Source of the DNA: JABFRJ01 sp964389095
Lineage (GTDB): Bacteria; Pseudomonadota; Alphaproteobacteria; Rhizobiales; Hyphomicrobiaceae
Direction of reading: 5' to 3'
Assembly (NCBI GenBank): GCA_964389095.1
Contig: CAYMEB010000002.1
Span: 1 to 64,000 of the forward strand
Length of the DNA: 64,000 nucleotides
Below the pieces are notes generated by a model. The model searched no databases and was not told the DNA's origin. It saw only the letters and a program-made list of their open reading frames with translations. Position numbers and translations under genes: made by a program. Of this stretch, positions 53,836-62,358 are shown one piece after another (position 1 is the stretch's first letter; the number at the start of each line of letters is the position of its first letter).

Positions 53836-54648
53836 ATGATGCAACGTGCCCAATCCACAAGCTCGACGCGTGTCGAAGGAGCACTCGCGGTGGCTGCGGA
53901 AGCCGCCGACCTTGCGAGATCCTATTTCGGAAATTCCGACCGGCTCGGCGTGTCGCTGAAGGGCGCGCAGGACTGGCTGACTGCCGCGGACGGTGCGGTC
54001 GAGGCGCTGATCCGCAAGCGGCTGGCGGAGCGGTTCCAGGGTGACGGCTTTCTGGGCGAGGAGAGCGGAGGGGGTGAGGCGGAACGGCTCTGGATCGTGG
54101 ACCCGATCGATGGCACGGCGGGGTTCGCCCGGGCCGACATCATGTGGTGTGTCTCGATCGGTTATGTGGAGCGCGGCCGGCCTGTACTCGGGGTCATTCA
54201 TGCCCCTATGATCGGCGAGGTCTACGCTGCGGAAGCGGGGCGCGGCGCCACGCGCAACGGCAGACCGATCCGCTGCGCCACGACGCAAACGCTCTCTCGG
54301 TCCACGATCGAAATCGGATGGTCACCTCGGCGGCCACGCGAGGCCTACCTCGGTCTTGTCGCAGACGCCATGGCTCAGGGAGCCTCGGTGAGGCGCAGTG
54401 CGTCGGGTGCTCTCGGCGTGTGCTGGGCGGCCTGCGGGCGGACCGACGGCTATCTCGAACTGCACATCAACAGTTGGGATGTCGCAGCCGGTTACGTCGT
54501 CGCCAAGGAGGCGGGCTGTACCCTCAACGACTTCTTCGCCCCCGGTGGCATCGAGAACGGCAATCCGATCCTGTTCTCCGCGCCGCCGGTGGCTGGCGCG
54601 CTGGCTCAGATCCTGTCGATCGATGCCACAAGCCTGCAGCGTGCGTGA
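53836..54648 (+). CDS. Inositol monophosphatase-family phosphatase
   Basis: 270 residues. The metal-binding motifs are all present: GEESGGG (Glu), WIVDPIDGTAGFA (Asp-Pro-Ile-Asp-Gly-Thr) and NSWDVAAGYVVAKEAG (Trp-Asp). Relatives dephosphorylate inositol monophosphate, fructose-1,6-bisphosphate, histidinol phosphate or PAP. Here it heads an operon with a phosphate-sugar-type ABC importer and faces inositol catabolism genes. Inositol phosphate is therefore the favoured but untested substrate. Two ATG codons (53836, 53839) are possible starts. SBP1 follows after 10 bp. Confidence 0.88.
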   Translation: MMQRAQSTSSTRVEGALAVAAEAADLARSYFGNSDRLGVSLKGAQDWLTAADGAVEALIRKRLAERFQGDGFLGEESGGGEAERLWIVDPIDGTAGFARADIMWCVSIGYVERGRPVLGVIHAPMIGEVYAAEAGRGATRNGRPIRCATTQTLSRSTIEIGWSPRRPREAYLGLVADAMAQGASVRRSASGALGVCWAACGRTDGYLELHINSWDVAAGYVVAKEAGCTLNDFFAPGGIENGNPILFSAPPVAGALAQILSIDATSLQRA

Positions 54649-54658
54649 AGGAAATCCG

Positions 54659-55753
54659 ATGACGGCAGTCAGAAACGCGGAGTTGACGATGAATGTGTTC
54701 GAGCGCTTCAGGAATCGTCGCGGCCAGGGTGGTACGGGAGCCGCAGTTCTCGGGCTGGCGGCTGGGACGATGTTGCTGGCTTCCCAGGCGACGGCGCAAG
54801 GCAACCTCACGCTTTACTGCTCGGTACAAGAGGAACTGTGCCGCGCAATGGTCGGTCTGTTCGAGAAGGAGACCGGAGTTAAGGTCGCCATGACGCGCAA
54901 GAGCTCCGGCGAGTTCTACGCGCAGATCAAGGCGGAGGCATCGAATCCGAAGGGCGATGTGTGGTGGGGCGGCACGGGCGATCCGCACCTGCAGGCCGCG
55001 GAAGAGGGTCTGAGCGATGAGTACAAATCGCCGCGTATGGGCGAGCTCCATCCCTGGGCGACGAAGGTGTGGGACGACACCAAAGGCCGTACGATCGGCA
55101 TCTATTCGGGCGCACTGGGCTTTGGCTACAATCTCAAAACAATTGCGCAGAAGAAGCTGCCCGAGCCGAAGTGCTGGTCGGACCTGATTGATCCAAAATT
55201 CAAGGACGAGGTGCAGGTCGCCGATCCGAATTCATCGGGCACCGCCTATACGCTGCTGGCGACAATGGTGCAGATCATGGGCGAGGAGAAGGGCTTCGCC
55301 TACCTCAAGGGCCTGCACAAGAACATCAACCAGTACACGAAATCGGGTGCCGCTCCGGCAAAGGCGACAAGCCTGGGTGAAACCGCAGTCGGCATCGTCT
55401 TCATGCACGACATGGTCGCGATGGGAATGGAGAATCCAGATGTGAAGACGGTCGCCCCGTGCGAGGGGACCGGCTACGAGATCGGCTCCATGTCGATCGT
55501 CAAGGGCGCCAAGAATCTCGACAACGCGAAGAAGTTCTACGATTTCGCCCTGACCCCGGCCGCGCAGGAACTGGGTGCGAAGAACAAGCAGCTCCAGGTG
55601 CCTTCGAACAGGGCGGCCAAGATGCCCGATGCGGCGCCGAAGCTCGAGACCATCAAGCTCATCGACTACGACTTCAGGAAGTATGGTTCGTCAGCCGAGC
55701 GCCGACGGCTGCTGTCCAAATGGGATGCCGAAGTGAAAAGCCAGCCGAAGTGA
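54659..55753 (+). CDS. ABC substrate-binding protein 1 (AfuA/Fbp-like)
   Basis: 364 residues. A Sec signal (LGLAAGTMLLASQATAQG) is preceded by an unusually long charged N-region from ATG 54659; AAGGA lies 6 nt upstream, and a second ATG at 54689 would give a normal signal. The mature receptor starts LTLYCSVQEELCRAM and contains SGEFYAQIKAEASNP, GDVWWGG and DPNSSGTAYTLLATMVQIMG. The NSSGTAY loop and TKSGAAPAKATSLGE region are typical of the family annotated as iron-binding, whose member AfuA actually binds sugar phosphates. It resembles the second and third receptors in this operon. Confidence 0.88.
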   Translation: MTAVRNAELTMNVFERFRNRRGQGGTGAAVLGLAAGTMLLASQATAQGNLTLYCSVQEELCRAMVGLFEKETGVKVAMTRKSSGEFYAQIKAEASNPKGDVWWGGTGDPHLQAAEEGLSDEYKSPRMGELHPWATKVWDDTKGRTIGIYSGALGFGYNLKTIAQKKLPEPKCWSDLIDPKFKDEVQVADPNSSGTAYTLLATMVQIMGEEKGFAYLKGLHKNINQYTKSGAAPAKATSLGETAVGIVFMHDMVAMGMENPDVKTVAPCEGTGYEIGSMSIVKGAKNLDNAKKFYDFALTPAAQELGAKNKQLQVPSNRAAKMPDAAPKLETIKLIDYDFRKYGSSAERRRLLSKWDAEVKSQPK

Positions 55754-55794
55754 TCGAGACGGTCGGCTCGGGCCGCGGAGCAGGGGAGGGCACT

Positions 55795-56832
55795 ATGGGG
55801 CATTCATCCGCGGGTTGGGCCGCGCTGGCAGCCGTAGGAGGCATGCTGGCCGTTGCGGGGAACGCCGAGGCACAGGGAACGCTCACGGTCTACTGCTCGA
55901 TTCTGGAGGAGCAGTGCCGCGAAGGCGTCGCCATGTTCGAACGCGACAATCCGGGGACAAAGGTGTCCATGGTGCGCAAGAGCACGGGTGAGGTCTACGC
56001 CCAGATCAAGGCGGAGGCTGCAAACCCCAGGGCCGATGTCTGGTGGGGCGGACCGGCCGAGCCGCACCTGCAAGCCGGAGAAGAGGGACTGCTCGACGCT
56101 TATCGCTCGCCTTCGCTCTCGAACCTGCACGATTGGGCACAGCGGCTGAGCGAGCAATCGCAGGGTCGCAGCCACGGCATCTACCTGGGGGCGCTCGGGT
56201 TCGGCTTCAATACGGAAATCTTGAAGAAGAAGGGGTTGGCAGAGCCCAAGTGCTGGGCCGATCTCCTCGATCCCCGCTTCAAGGACGAAATACAGATGGC
56301 CGACCCCAACTCGTCGGGGACAGCGTATGTGATGCTGGCGACGATCGTGCAGCTCAAGGGGGAGGAAGCCGGCTTCGATTACCTGAAGCGGCTGCATCGT
56401 AACGTCAGCCAGTACACGAAATCCGGCATTGCCCCCGTCAAGGCAGTCGCGCTCGGCGAAACGGCCGTCGCGATCGCCTTTCTGCACGATCTCGTGACGC
56501 AGAAACTCGCCGGGGCACCGGTCGCGATCGCCGGGCCGTGCGAGGGGACCGGGTTCGAGACCGGAGCGGTATCGATGGTGAAAGGCGCAAGGGCTCCGGA
56601 ACTGGCACGAAAGTTCGTGGATTTCGCGCTGAGCAAGGCCGCGCAGGATATCAACGCGCGGCTCAAGATCCATTCGATCCCGTCCGCCAGAGATGCGGCC
56701 GTTTCGCCCGACGCGCCGCGACTGGCGGACTTGAAGCTCATCACGTACGACACGGCTCGATACGGGGCCTCGGCGGAGCGGCGGCGTCTACTCGCGCGCT
56801 GGACGAGCGAAGTGCAGGCGGCGCCTCGATGA
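55795..56832 (+). CDS. ABC substrate-binding protein 2 (AfuA/Fbp-like)
   Basis: 345 residues from ATG 55795 with GGGAGG 5 nt upstream. Signal peptide ends GNAEAQG; the mature part has LTVYCSILEEQCREG, SMVRKSTGEVYAQIKAEAAN, ADVWWGG and ADPNSSGTAYVMLATIVQ. It is the closest paralogue of protein 1 (shared NSSGTAY, EPKCWADLLDP, QYTKSG). The C-terminal half is more diverged, which would suit a different ligand. It lies 41 bp after protein 1 and overlaps the start of a 13-codon frame before the permease. Confidence 0.88.
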   Translation: MGHSSAGWAALAAVGGMLAVAGNAEAQGTLTVYCSILEEQCREGVAMFERDNPGTKVSMVRKSTGEVYAQIKAEAANPRADVWWGGPAEPHLQAGEEGLLDAYRSPSLSNLHDWAQRLSEQSQGRSHGIYLGALGFGFNTEILKKKGLAEPKCWADLLDPRFKDEIQMADPNSSGTAYVMLATIVQLKGEEAGFDYLKRLHRNVSQYTKSGIAPVKAVALGETAVAIAFLHDLVTQKLAGAPVAIAGPCEGTGFETGAVSMVKGARAPELARKFVDFALSKAAQDINARLKIHSIPSARDAAVSPDAPRLADLKLITYDTARYGASAERRRLLARWTSEVQAAPR

Positions 56833-56870
56833 CGGATACTCCCTCGAACGAGTTCACGAGGCTGTCTTGA
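56829..56870 (+). CDS. 13-codon frame linking receptor 2 to the permease
   Basis: ATG at 56829 lies over the TGA of receptor 2 (ATGA) and reads MTDTPSNEFTRLS before a TGA at 56868-56870. Its stop overlaps the TTG start of the permease (TTGA). It may be a leader whose translation delivers ribosomes to the weak TTG start. It may instead be a chance frame or a trace of a frameshift. No function is claimed. Confidence 0.3.
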   Translation: MTDTPSNEFTRLS

Positions 56871-59065
56871 CCCGATCCGCGCTCGCCTGGCTCCTGGTCG
56901 GTCTGGTGGGGTTCACGGTGCTGCCCTGGTACCTCGCGGACGAGGGCATGCTTTCGCTCGCACTGTTCAAGGGATGGCCGCTGGGACCGTCAGGGACCGG
57001 CCTCGCGCTCGGGCTCGCGGGGGGCAAGCCCTGGTTGCTCGGAATTGCCGTCGCATTCCTCCCGCTTGCGGTGTACGTCGCGCGGCAGGACCGCTTCGAT
57101 GCCGGGCGGGCCATGGTGTGGACCGGACTCGCCGGTCTCATCTGGTTCTGGTTGCAAGGCTTTTTGATCGGTCACAAGGGCTGGGCAATTCCCGGCTTCG
57201 TCGTGCCGTTCGTCGCCGACGCGCCGAAACAGGGCGGCATCGGATACGGCGCGTTCGCGACGGCGCTCTCTTTCCTGATGCTGCTGACGCATGGGCTCGC
57301 CCGTCGCGGCTTTTGCCGTGGGGATGCTTTTACGACCTCCGCGATCGGCCTGGTCCTCGGCCTGATCGTGCTCTTCGTGTTCTTCCCGATCATCCGCATC
57401 CTCATGAGCGCGTTTCAAGACAACGACGGGAACTTCGCGCCGCTGCTGTTCGTCACGAAGCTGTTCGACCGTTCGATCTGGGGGCTGGATTGCCTGACCT
57501 CGTCGCTGCGATGTGGAGTCGCCTGGAATACGCTGCTGCTGGCGACGCTCGTCGGTATCGGAACCACGGCGCTGGGTCTGGCATTTGCCCTCATCGTCAC
57601 GCGCACCTCGTTTCCGGCGAAGGGAGCCTTGCGTGCGCTCACGGTCTTGCCGATCATCACGCCGCCCTTCGTGATCGGTCTCGCGGTGATCCTGCTGTTC
57701 GGCCGTACCGGCGCGGTCACCTCGGTGCTGGCCGACATGTTCGACCTGCCGCGCACGCGCTGGATATACGGGCTGCCCGGCGTCTTTCTTGCGCAGATGC
57801 TCGCCTTCACGCCGATCGCCTTTCTGGTGTTGATCGGCGTCGTACAAGGCATTTCGCCGTCGCTCGAGGAAGCCTCGCAGACATTGCGGGCGCGGAGCTG
57901 GACGACGTTCGTCACGGTCACGCTGCCCCTGATGCGGCCAGGTCTCGCGAACGCATTCCTGCTGGGTTTCGTCGAGAGCATGGCTGACTTCGGAAATCCG
58001 CTCGTTCTGGGCGGCAACTTCGAGGTGCTTTCGACCAAGATCTTCTTCGCCGTGGTCGGGGCGGCGAACGATCAAGGTCGTGCCGCCGTACTCTCGTTCG
58101 TCTTGCTGGCCTTCACGCTGGGCGCATTCTGGGTTCAGTATCGCTGGCTCGGAAAAGCCTCGTACACGACCGTGACCGGCAAGGGAGATTCTGGACTGCC
58201 GCTGCCCCTGCCGCGGCGGGTTGCCTGGATGTGCTATCTGACAGCTGTGCCCTGGGCGGTGCTGACTGCGGCGATCTACGTGACGATCCTGATCGGCGGC
58301 TTCGTGAAAGCGATGGGGCGCGACTACACGCCCACCTTCGAACATCTCATCACCGGCTTCCGCATCGAGCGGGCAAGCTGGGGGCTGCATTTCTCCGGTT
58401 CTGCCTGGGATTCGTTCTGGACGACGCTCATGGTGTCTGCCGTCGCCGCGCCGCTCACGGCGGTCATAGGACTTCTGACGGCGTTCCTGCTCGCGCGGCA
58501 GTCGTTCGCAGGGCGCCGCGCCTTCGAATTCACGACGATGCTGAGCTTCGCGATCCCGGGGACCGTGGTCGGTGTGAGCTATATTCTCGCCTTCAATGTC
58601 CCACCCGTGGAGTTGACCGGCACCGGGCTGATCCTCATCATCTGCTTCGTCTTCAGGAACATGCCGGTCGGGGTCCGCTCGGGCATCGCGACGCTGTCGC
58701 AGATCGACAAGAGCCTCGACGAGGCGTCGCTGACACTCGGCGCGCGCACGGGGACGACCATGCGCCGGGTGCTCATGCCGCTCCTGCGTCCCGCCGTCGT
58801 CGCGTCGCTGGTTTATGCCTTCGTTCGGGCGATGACCGCGGTGAGCGCCGTGATCTTCCTCGTCTCAGCGCAATACAACATGGCGACGGCCTACATCGTC
58901 GGACGGGTCGAGGCTGGCGAGTTCGGCCTTGCAATCGCCTATTCCTCGGTCCTGATCGTGGTCATGCTCGCTGCGATCGGCCTCATCCAGGTGCTGGTGG
59001 GGGAGAGGAAGCTCGGACGGCGAGGCGCCTCGGCGCAGCCCGTCGTGGTGCCTGCGGGAGCCTGA
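56867..59065 (+). CDS. Fused ABC permease, AfuB/FbpB type (two permease halves)
   Basis: 732 residues starting at TTG 56867, which has GAGG 5 nt upstream. An N-terminal block of about 180 residues with extra membrane helices (WLLVGLVGFTVLPWYLADEG) precedes two permease domains. Their coupling loops are EEASQTLRARSWTTFVTVTL near 337 and DEASLTLGARTGTTMRRVLM near 617. One polypeptide therefore replaces two permeases, as in AfuABC and FbpABC importers. It sits between receptor 2 and receptor 3 in one operon. Only one permease serves three receptors. Confidence 0.9.
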   Translation: MTRSALAWLLVGLVGFTVLPWYLADEGMLSLALFKGWPLGPSGTGLALGLAGGKPWLLGIAVAFLPLAVYVARQDRFDAGRAMVWTGLAGLIWFWLQGFLIGHKGWAIPGFVVPFVADAPKQGGIGYGAFATALSFLMLLTHGLARRGFCRGDAFTTSAIGLVLGLIVLFVFFPIIRILMSAFQDNDGNFAPLLFVTKLFDRSIWGLDCLTSSLRCGVAWNTLLLATLVGIGTTALGLAFALIVTRTSFPAKGALRALTVLPIITPPFVIGLAVILLFGRTGAVTSVLADMFDLPRTRWIYGLPGVFLAQMLAFTPIAFLVLIGVVQGISPSLEEASQTLRARSWTTFVTVTLPLMRPGLANAFLLGFVESMADFGNPLVLGGNFEVLSTKIFFAVVGAANDQGRAAVLSFVLLAFTLGAFWVQYRWLGKASYTTVTGKGDSGLPLPLPRRVAWMCYLTAVPWAVLTAAIYVTILIGGFVKAMGRDYTPTFEHLITGFRIERASWGLHFSGSAWDSFWTTLMVSAVAAPLTAVIGLLTAFLLARQSFAGRRAFEFTTMLSFAIPGTVVGVSYILAFNVPPVELTGTGLILIICFVFRNMPVGVRSGIATLSQIDKSLDEASLTLGARTGTTMRRVLMPLLRPAVVASLVYAFVRAMTAVSAVIFLVSAQYNMATAYIVGRVEAGEFGLAIAYSSVLIVVMLAAIGLIQVLVGERKLGRRGASAQPVVVPAGA

Positions 59066-59077
59066 GATGGGGGAACG

Positions 59078-60130
59078 ATGTCGCGCACGGTGCAGCCAAT
59101 GACGTCATTCAAACGCGCGCTGATGGTGCTGGCGTTCGTCTTCGCCTTCGGTTCGGCGAGTTCGGTGTCCGCACAGGGGAGCGTGGTCGTCTATTGCTCG
59201 GCTCTCGCCGAATGGTGTGAGCTCATGCGGCAGACCTTCGAGAAGACGCACAATCTCAAGGTGACGATGACGGTCAAGAGTGCCGGCGAGACGCTGGCGC
59301 AGCTGCGCGCCGAGAAGGACAACCCGCGCGCGGATATCTGGTGGGCAGGCGGAGCCGAACAGTATCTGCAGGCGGCAGAACTGGGGTTGCTCGATACATA
59401 CGCTTCTCCGAATGCCGAGCAGCTCCATCCGTGGGCACGCAAGCTTGCCACGGCGTCCTCCGACAAGGTCGTCGGCATCTATGCGGGGACACTCGGCATC
59501 GTGTGGAATACCGAGCAGCTCGCCAAGCGGAAATTGCCCGAGCCGAAGTGCTGGGCGGATCTGTTGAAGCCCGAGTACAAGAACGAGGTGCAGATGGCGA
59601 ACGCGGCGACGTCCGGCACGTCGTATGCGTTTATCGCGACGCTGGTGCAGATCATGGGCGAGGAACAGGCTTTCGCCTACCTCAAGGCCCTGCATGCGAG
59701 CATGAACCAGTATCCCCGGTCTGGCGCAGCGCCGATGCGGAACGTCGCCATGGGTGAGTCCACGCTGGCCGTCACATGGATGTTCGCGGCGGTGGCGGAG
59801 GCGCAGGCCGGGTTTCCGGTGAAAGCCGTCGCGCCCTGCGAGGGCACAGGCTACGAGGTCGGCGGGATGGCGATCGTCAAGGGCGCGCGCAATCCGCAAG
59901 GTGCCCGCAAGTGGTATGATTTTGCGCTGACCGCCGAGGCGCAGGCGACGGGTGCCCGCGCCAAATCCTTTCAGATTCCCTCGAACATCAAGGCACCCAT
60001 CCCGCCGAACACGCCGCGGCTGGAGGACGTCAAACTGATCAACTACGACTTCGATACCTACGGCAAGAGCAGCGTCCGTTCCCACCTGGTTCAACGATGG
60101 GAGAAGGAAGTGGCGGGTCAGCCGAAATGA
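59078..60130 (+). CDS. ABC substrate-binding protein 3 (AfuA/Fbp-like)
   Basis: 350 residues with a signal peptide ending SSVSAQG. The mature part has VVVYCSALAEWCELM, SAGETLAQLRAEKDNP, ADIWWAGGAEQYLQAAE and NAATSGTSYAFIATLVQIMG. It keeps the family loops but has ATSGTSY where receptors 1 and 2 have NSSGTAY, and YPRSGAAP for YTKSG. It is the most diverged of the three. GGGGGA precedes ATG 59078, 12 bp after the permease; its stop overlaps the ATPase start by 4 bp. Confidence 0.88.
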   Translation: MSRTVQPMTSFKRALMVLAFVFAFGSASSVSAQGSVVVYCSALAEWCELMRQTFEKTHNLKVTMTVKSAGETLAQLRAEKDNPRADIWWAGGAEQYLQAAELGLLDTYASPNAEQLHPWARKLATASSDKVVGIYAGTLGIVWNTEQLAKRKLPEPKCWADLLKPEYKNEVQMANAATSGTSYAFIATLVQIMGEEQAFAYLKALHASMNQYPRSGAAPMRNVAMGESTLAVTWMFAAVAEAQAGFPVKAVAPCEGTGYEVGGMAIVKGARNPQGARKWYDFALTAEAQATGARAKSFQIPSNIKAPIPPNTPRLEDVKLINYDFDTYGKSSVRSHLVQRWEKEVAGQPK

Positions 60131-61203
60131 GCGACACAACGAAAAAGCCGGCCGCTGCCGTCGAATTCCGCTCGGTGACCAAGCGGTACGGCTCCGTCAC
60201 CGCGGTAGACGCCGTTTCCTTCACGATCGAGCCGGGAACGCTCGTCACCCTGCTCGGACCGTCGGGCTGCGGGAAAACCACGACGCTGCGTCTCATCGCT
60301 GGATTGGAGACGGCGAGCTCGGGCAGCATCACCATCGGCGGACGTGACGTGACGCGCCTGTCTGCGGCGGACCGCGACGTCTCGATGGTCTTCCAGTCCT
60401 ACGCCTTGTTCCCGCACATGACGGTGTTGGAGAATGCGTCCTACGGGCCGAGCGTATCGGGCATTCCGAAAGCGAGCGCGGAGGCGATGGCCGCGGAAAA
60501 GCTCGCGCTCGTGGGTCTGACCGGGCTCGAGAAGCGATTGCCATCGGAGCTGTCGGGCGGGCAGCAGCAGCGGGTCGCGGTGGCCCGTGCTCTGGTCCTC
60601 GAGCCGCAGGTGCTGCTGTTCGACGAGCCGCTGTCGAACCTCGACGCGAAGCTGCGCCGCCGCGTGCGGGAAGATATTCGAGACCTCCAACAGAGGCTGG
60701 GCCTCACCGTGGCTTACGTCACGCACGACCAACAGGAAGCGTTGGCGGTGTCCGACCGTATCATCGTCATGTCGAATGCGCGCATCGCGCAGAACGGGCG
60801 CCCGCGTGAACTCTACGAAATGCCCGCCAGTTCCTTCGTGGCCGACTTCATAGGCGATTCCAACCAGGTCGACGCAGAGATCGTCGCGGTGATGGGGGAG
60901 CGCGCCAGGGTGCGCATCGGCGATGTCGAGATGGAACTGGTGAGCCGCGGGCGCAGGCCCGGGGCGACGCGGCTCGCGATCCGGCCGGAGGCGATCGACT
61001 TGAGTTCGCAGCGCGGGGAGGCGCCGGCCCTGGTCTGCCGTGTCGAAAAAGCCTCCTACCTGGGCTCGCACATGGAGTATTCGCTCGAAAGCCCCGTGGG
61101 TCCGCTGTTCGTGATCGATCGTAATGTCAGTGCCCCGCACGCGCCGGGAGCGACGATCTGGGCTGCGTTCGGCGTCGGCGGCGTGCTCGTCATCCCGGAG
61201 TGA
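60127..61203 (+). CDS. ABC transporter ATP-binding protein (AfuC/PotA-like)
   Basis: 358 residues from ATG 60127, overlapping receptor 3 by ATGA. Walker A is GPSGCGKTT (44-52), then VFQSYALFPHMTV (Q loop), LSGGQQQRVAVARAL (signature), LLLFDEPLSNLD (Walker B and D loop) and a conserved THDQQEA His. The C-terminal TOBE domain (VDAEIVAVMGERARVRIGD) matches importer ATPases of the PotA/FbpC group. It powers the fused permease. Last gene of the operon that starts with the phosphatase. Confidence 0.92.
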   Translation: MSDTTKKPAAAVEFRSVTKRYGSVTAVDAVSFTIEPGTLVTLLGPSGCGKTTTLRLIAGLETASSGSITIGGRDVTRLSAADRDVSMVFQSYALFPHMTVLENASYGPSVSGIPKASAEAMAAEKLALVGLTGLEKRLPSELSGGQQQRVAVARALVLEPQVLLFDEPLSNLDAKLRRRVREDIRDLQQRLGLTVAYVTHDQQEALAVSDRIIVMSNARIAQNGRPRELYEMPASSFVADFIGDSNQVDAEIVAVMGERARVRIGDVEMELVSRGRRPGATRLAIRPEAIDLSSQRGEAPALVCRVEKASYLGSHMEYSLESPVGPLFVIDRNVSAPHAPGATIWAAFGVGGVLVIPE

Positions 61204-61297
61204 GGTCGGCAGTGGGGTCGGAGAGCAGGGCGCCGCCCTCTTCACACAGGTCTCCGGGGGGGCGCATGCAAAGACAGGTGTCAGGCAACGAGGATGT

Positions 61298-61319
61298 CGG
61301 CCGGCACTGCGACCGGCCG
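61298..61319. terminator. Hairpin between the ABC operon and a convergent transporter gene
   Basis: CGGCCGG (61298-61304) and CCGGCCG (61313-61319) with an 8-nt loop. It lies 94 bp after the ATPase gene and 88 bp before the end of the opposing transporter gene. There is no T-run, but the convergent setting supports a terminator. Confidence 0.45.
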
Positions 61320-61407
61320 TCATAAGCGATGTTGATTTCGCCCGGATGGCAAGAGGGACCACGAAGGTCACGACGCCGACGACCAAAGCCACCAGCGCGG
61401 AGGCACT

Positions 61408-62295
61408 TTAGCGGCTCAGCGCGCGCGTTCCCGCCATCGACTGCAGCACGATCGCCGTCAGGACCATTGCGCCACCGACCAACATGCCCTGGGTGACGGC
61501 CTCACCGAAATAGAGATAGCCCCATAGCGGCGCCAGGATCGCTTCCATCTGGGCGAGCAGGGTCAGCGAAACCGCTGAAATCGACCGTGAGCCCTGCCCG
61601 AAAAGCCAGAGCCCAGCCGACAGGATGGCGGCGCCGTGCACGATGGCAATGGCAGCATCTCGGGCCGATGCTGCGAACGGCAAGCCAGACAGCGTTATAG
61701 CGACGGCGGTCGCGACTATGATGAGCAGGCCAACCACGAGCAATGTCGCATCGAGGTCGCTCGCCTGTGATCCTCGCGTCGACAGTGTGTAGGCGGCAAA
61801 GGCGAGAGCGGACACGAGGGCGAGCAGCCGCCCGAGCCAGGAGCCTCCACCGACATCGGAACCGACCATCAGCGCGACACCGGTGAGCGCCAGCGCGATG
61901 GCGACGACGATCAGCGTGTCGATGTGCTCGCCGAGCAGCGGCCTTGCCAAGATGGCGGTGAAAAGGGGCGCGAGAGCGCAGATCAGGAATGTCTCGCCGA
62001 ACGTCGTGACCTTCACCGAGGATATGAAAAACGTCTGGCTGAGGGCCATCGCCACTGCGGCAGCAGCGCCGAAGCGGCTCATGCTGCGGACTTGTCCCCA
62101 CGGCGATGTTCTGCCGCGGTATGCGGAGATCACGATCAAGGCGGCCGTGAAGCCGATAGCGCGCCAGAACAGATACTGAAACGCGTCACTCGCCGTCGCA
62201 TTGCGTACCGCGAATACGCCGAGGCTCAGGATGAACCCCGCGGCGATCACCAGCAGAGCACCGGTCAGGGCCGAAGGCCGTCGATCTGAAAGCAT
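61408..62295 (-). CDS. DMT-superfamily (EamA) transporter
   Basis: 295 residues, about ten transmembrane helices in two EamA repeats. The first repeat begins LLVIAAGFILSLGVFAV, with FQYLFWRAIGFTAALIVIS; the second ends LWGYLYFGEAVTQGMLVGGA. The substrate is not predictable. ATG 62295 is preferred over a TTG two codons upstream. Its leader contains a long-spaced inverted repeat whose 3' arm ends 4 nt before the start codon. It converges with the ABC operon. Confidence 0.88.
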   Translation of the reverse strand: MLSDRRPSALTGALLVIAAGFILSLGVFAVRNATASDAFQYLFWRAIGFTAALIVISAYRGRTSPWGQVRSMSRFGAAAAVAMALSQTFFISSVKVTTFGETFLICALAPLFTAILARPLLGEHIDTLIVVAIALALTGVALMVGSDVGGGSWLGRLLALVSALAFAAYTLSTRGSQASDLDATLLVVGLLIIVATAVAITLSGLPFAASARDAAIAIVHGAAILSAGLWLFGQGSRSISAVSLTLLAQMEAILAPLWGYLYFGEAVTQGMLVGGAMVLTAIVLQSMAGTRALSR

Positions 62296-62299
62296 GTCC

Positions 62300-62358
62300 A
62301 AGCGCCCCGTCAGGTCTCGATTTCTTGTTCAGCTTATTGTTCGCGCGGAGGGGCGCTT
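62300..62358 (-). repeat. Inverted repeat in the leader of the DMT transporter gene
   Basis: AAGCGCCCC (62300-62308) and GGGGCGCTT (62350-62358) pair perfectly over 9 bp with a 41-nt spacer. In the minus-strand mRNA the 3' arm would end 4 nt before the ATG, so the stem would cover the ribosome site. It might be a translational control element or a protein-binding dyad. Confidence 0.4.

Noticed and set aside
54659..61203. Ferric iron uptake system
   Set aside because: The family name suggests iron, but the receptors lack an obvious iron-ligand tyrosine pair by eye and the operon context is phosphatase and inositol genes. Not excluded, only disfavoured.
61290..61392. Minus-strand hydrophobic segment VVGVVTFVVPLAIRAKS after the DMT gene
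   Set aside because: It looks like a membrane helix, but it has no adjoining coding sequence and no ribosome site.
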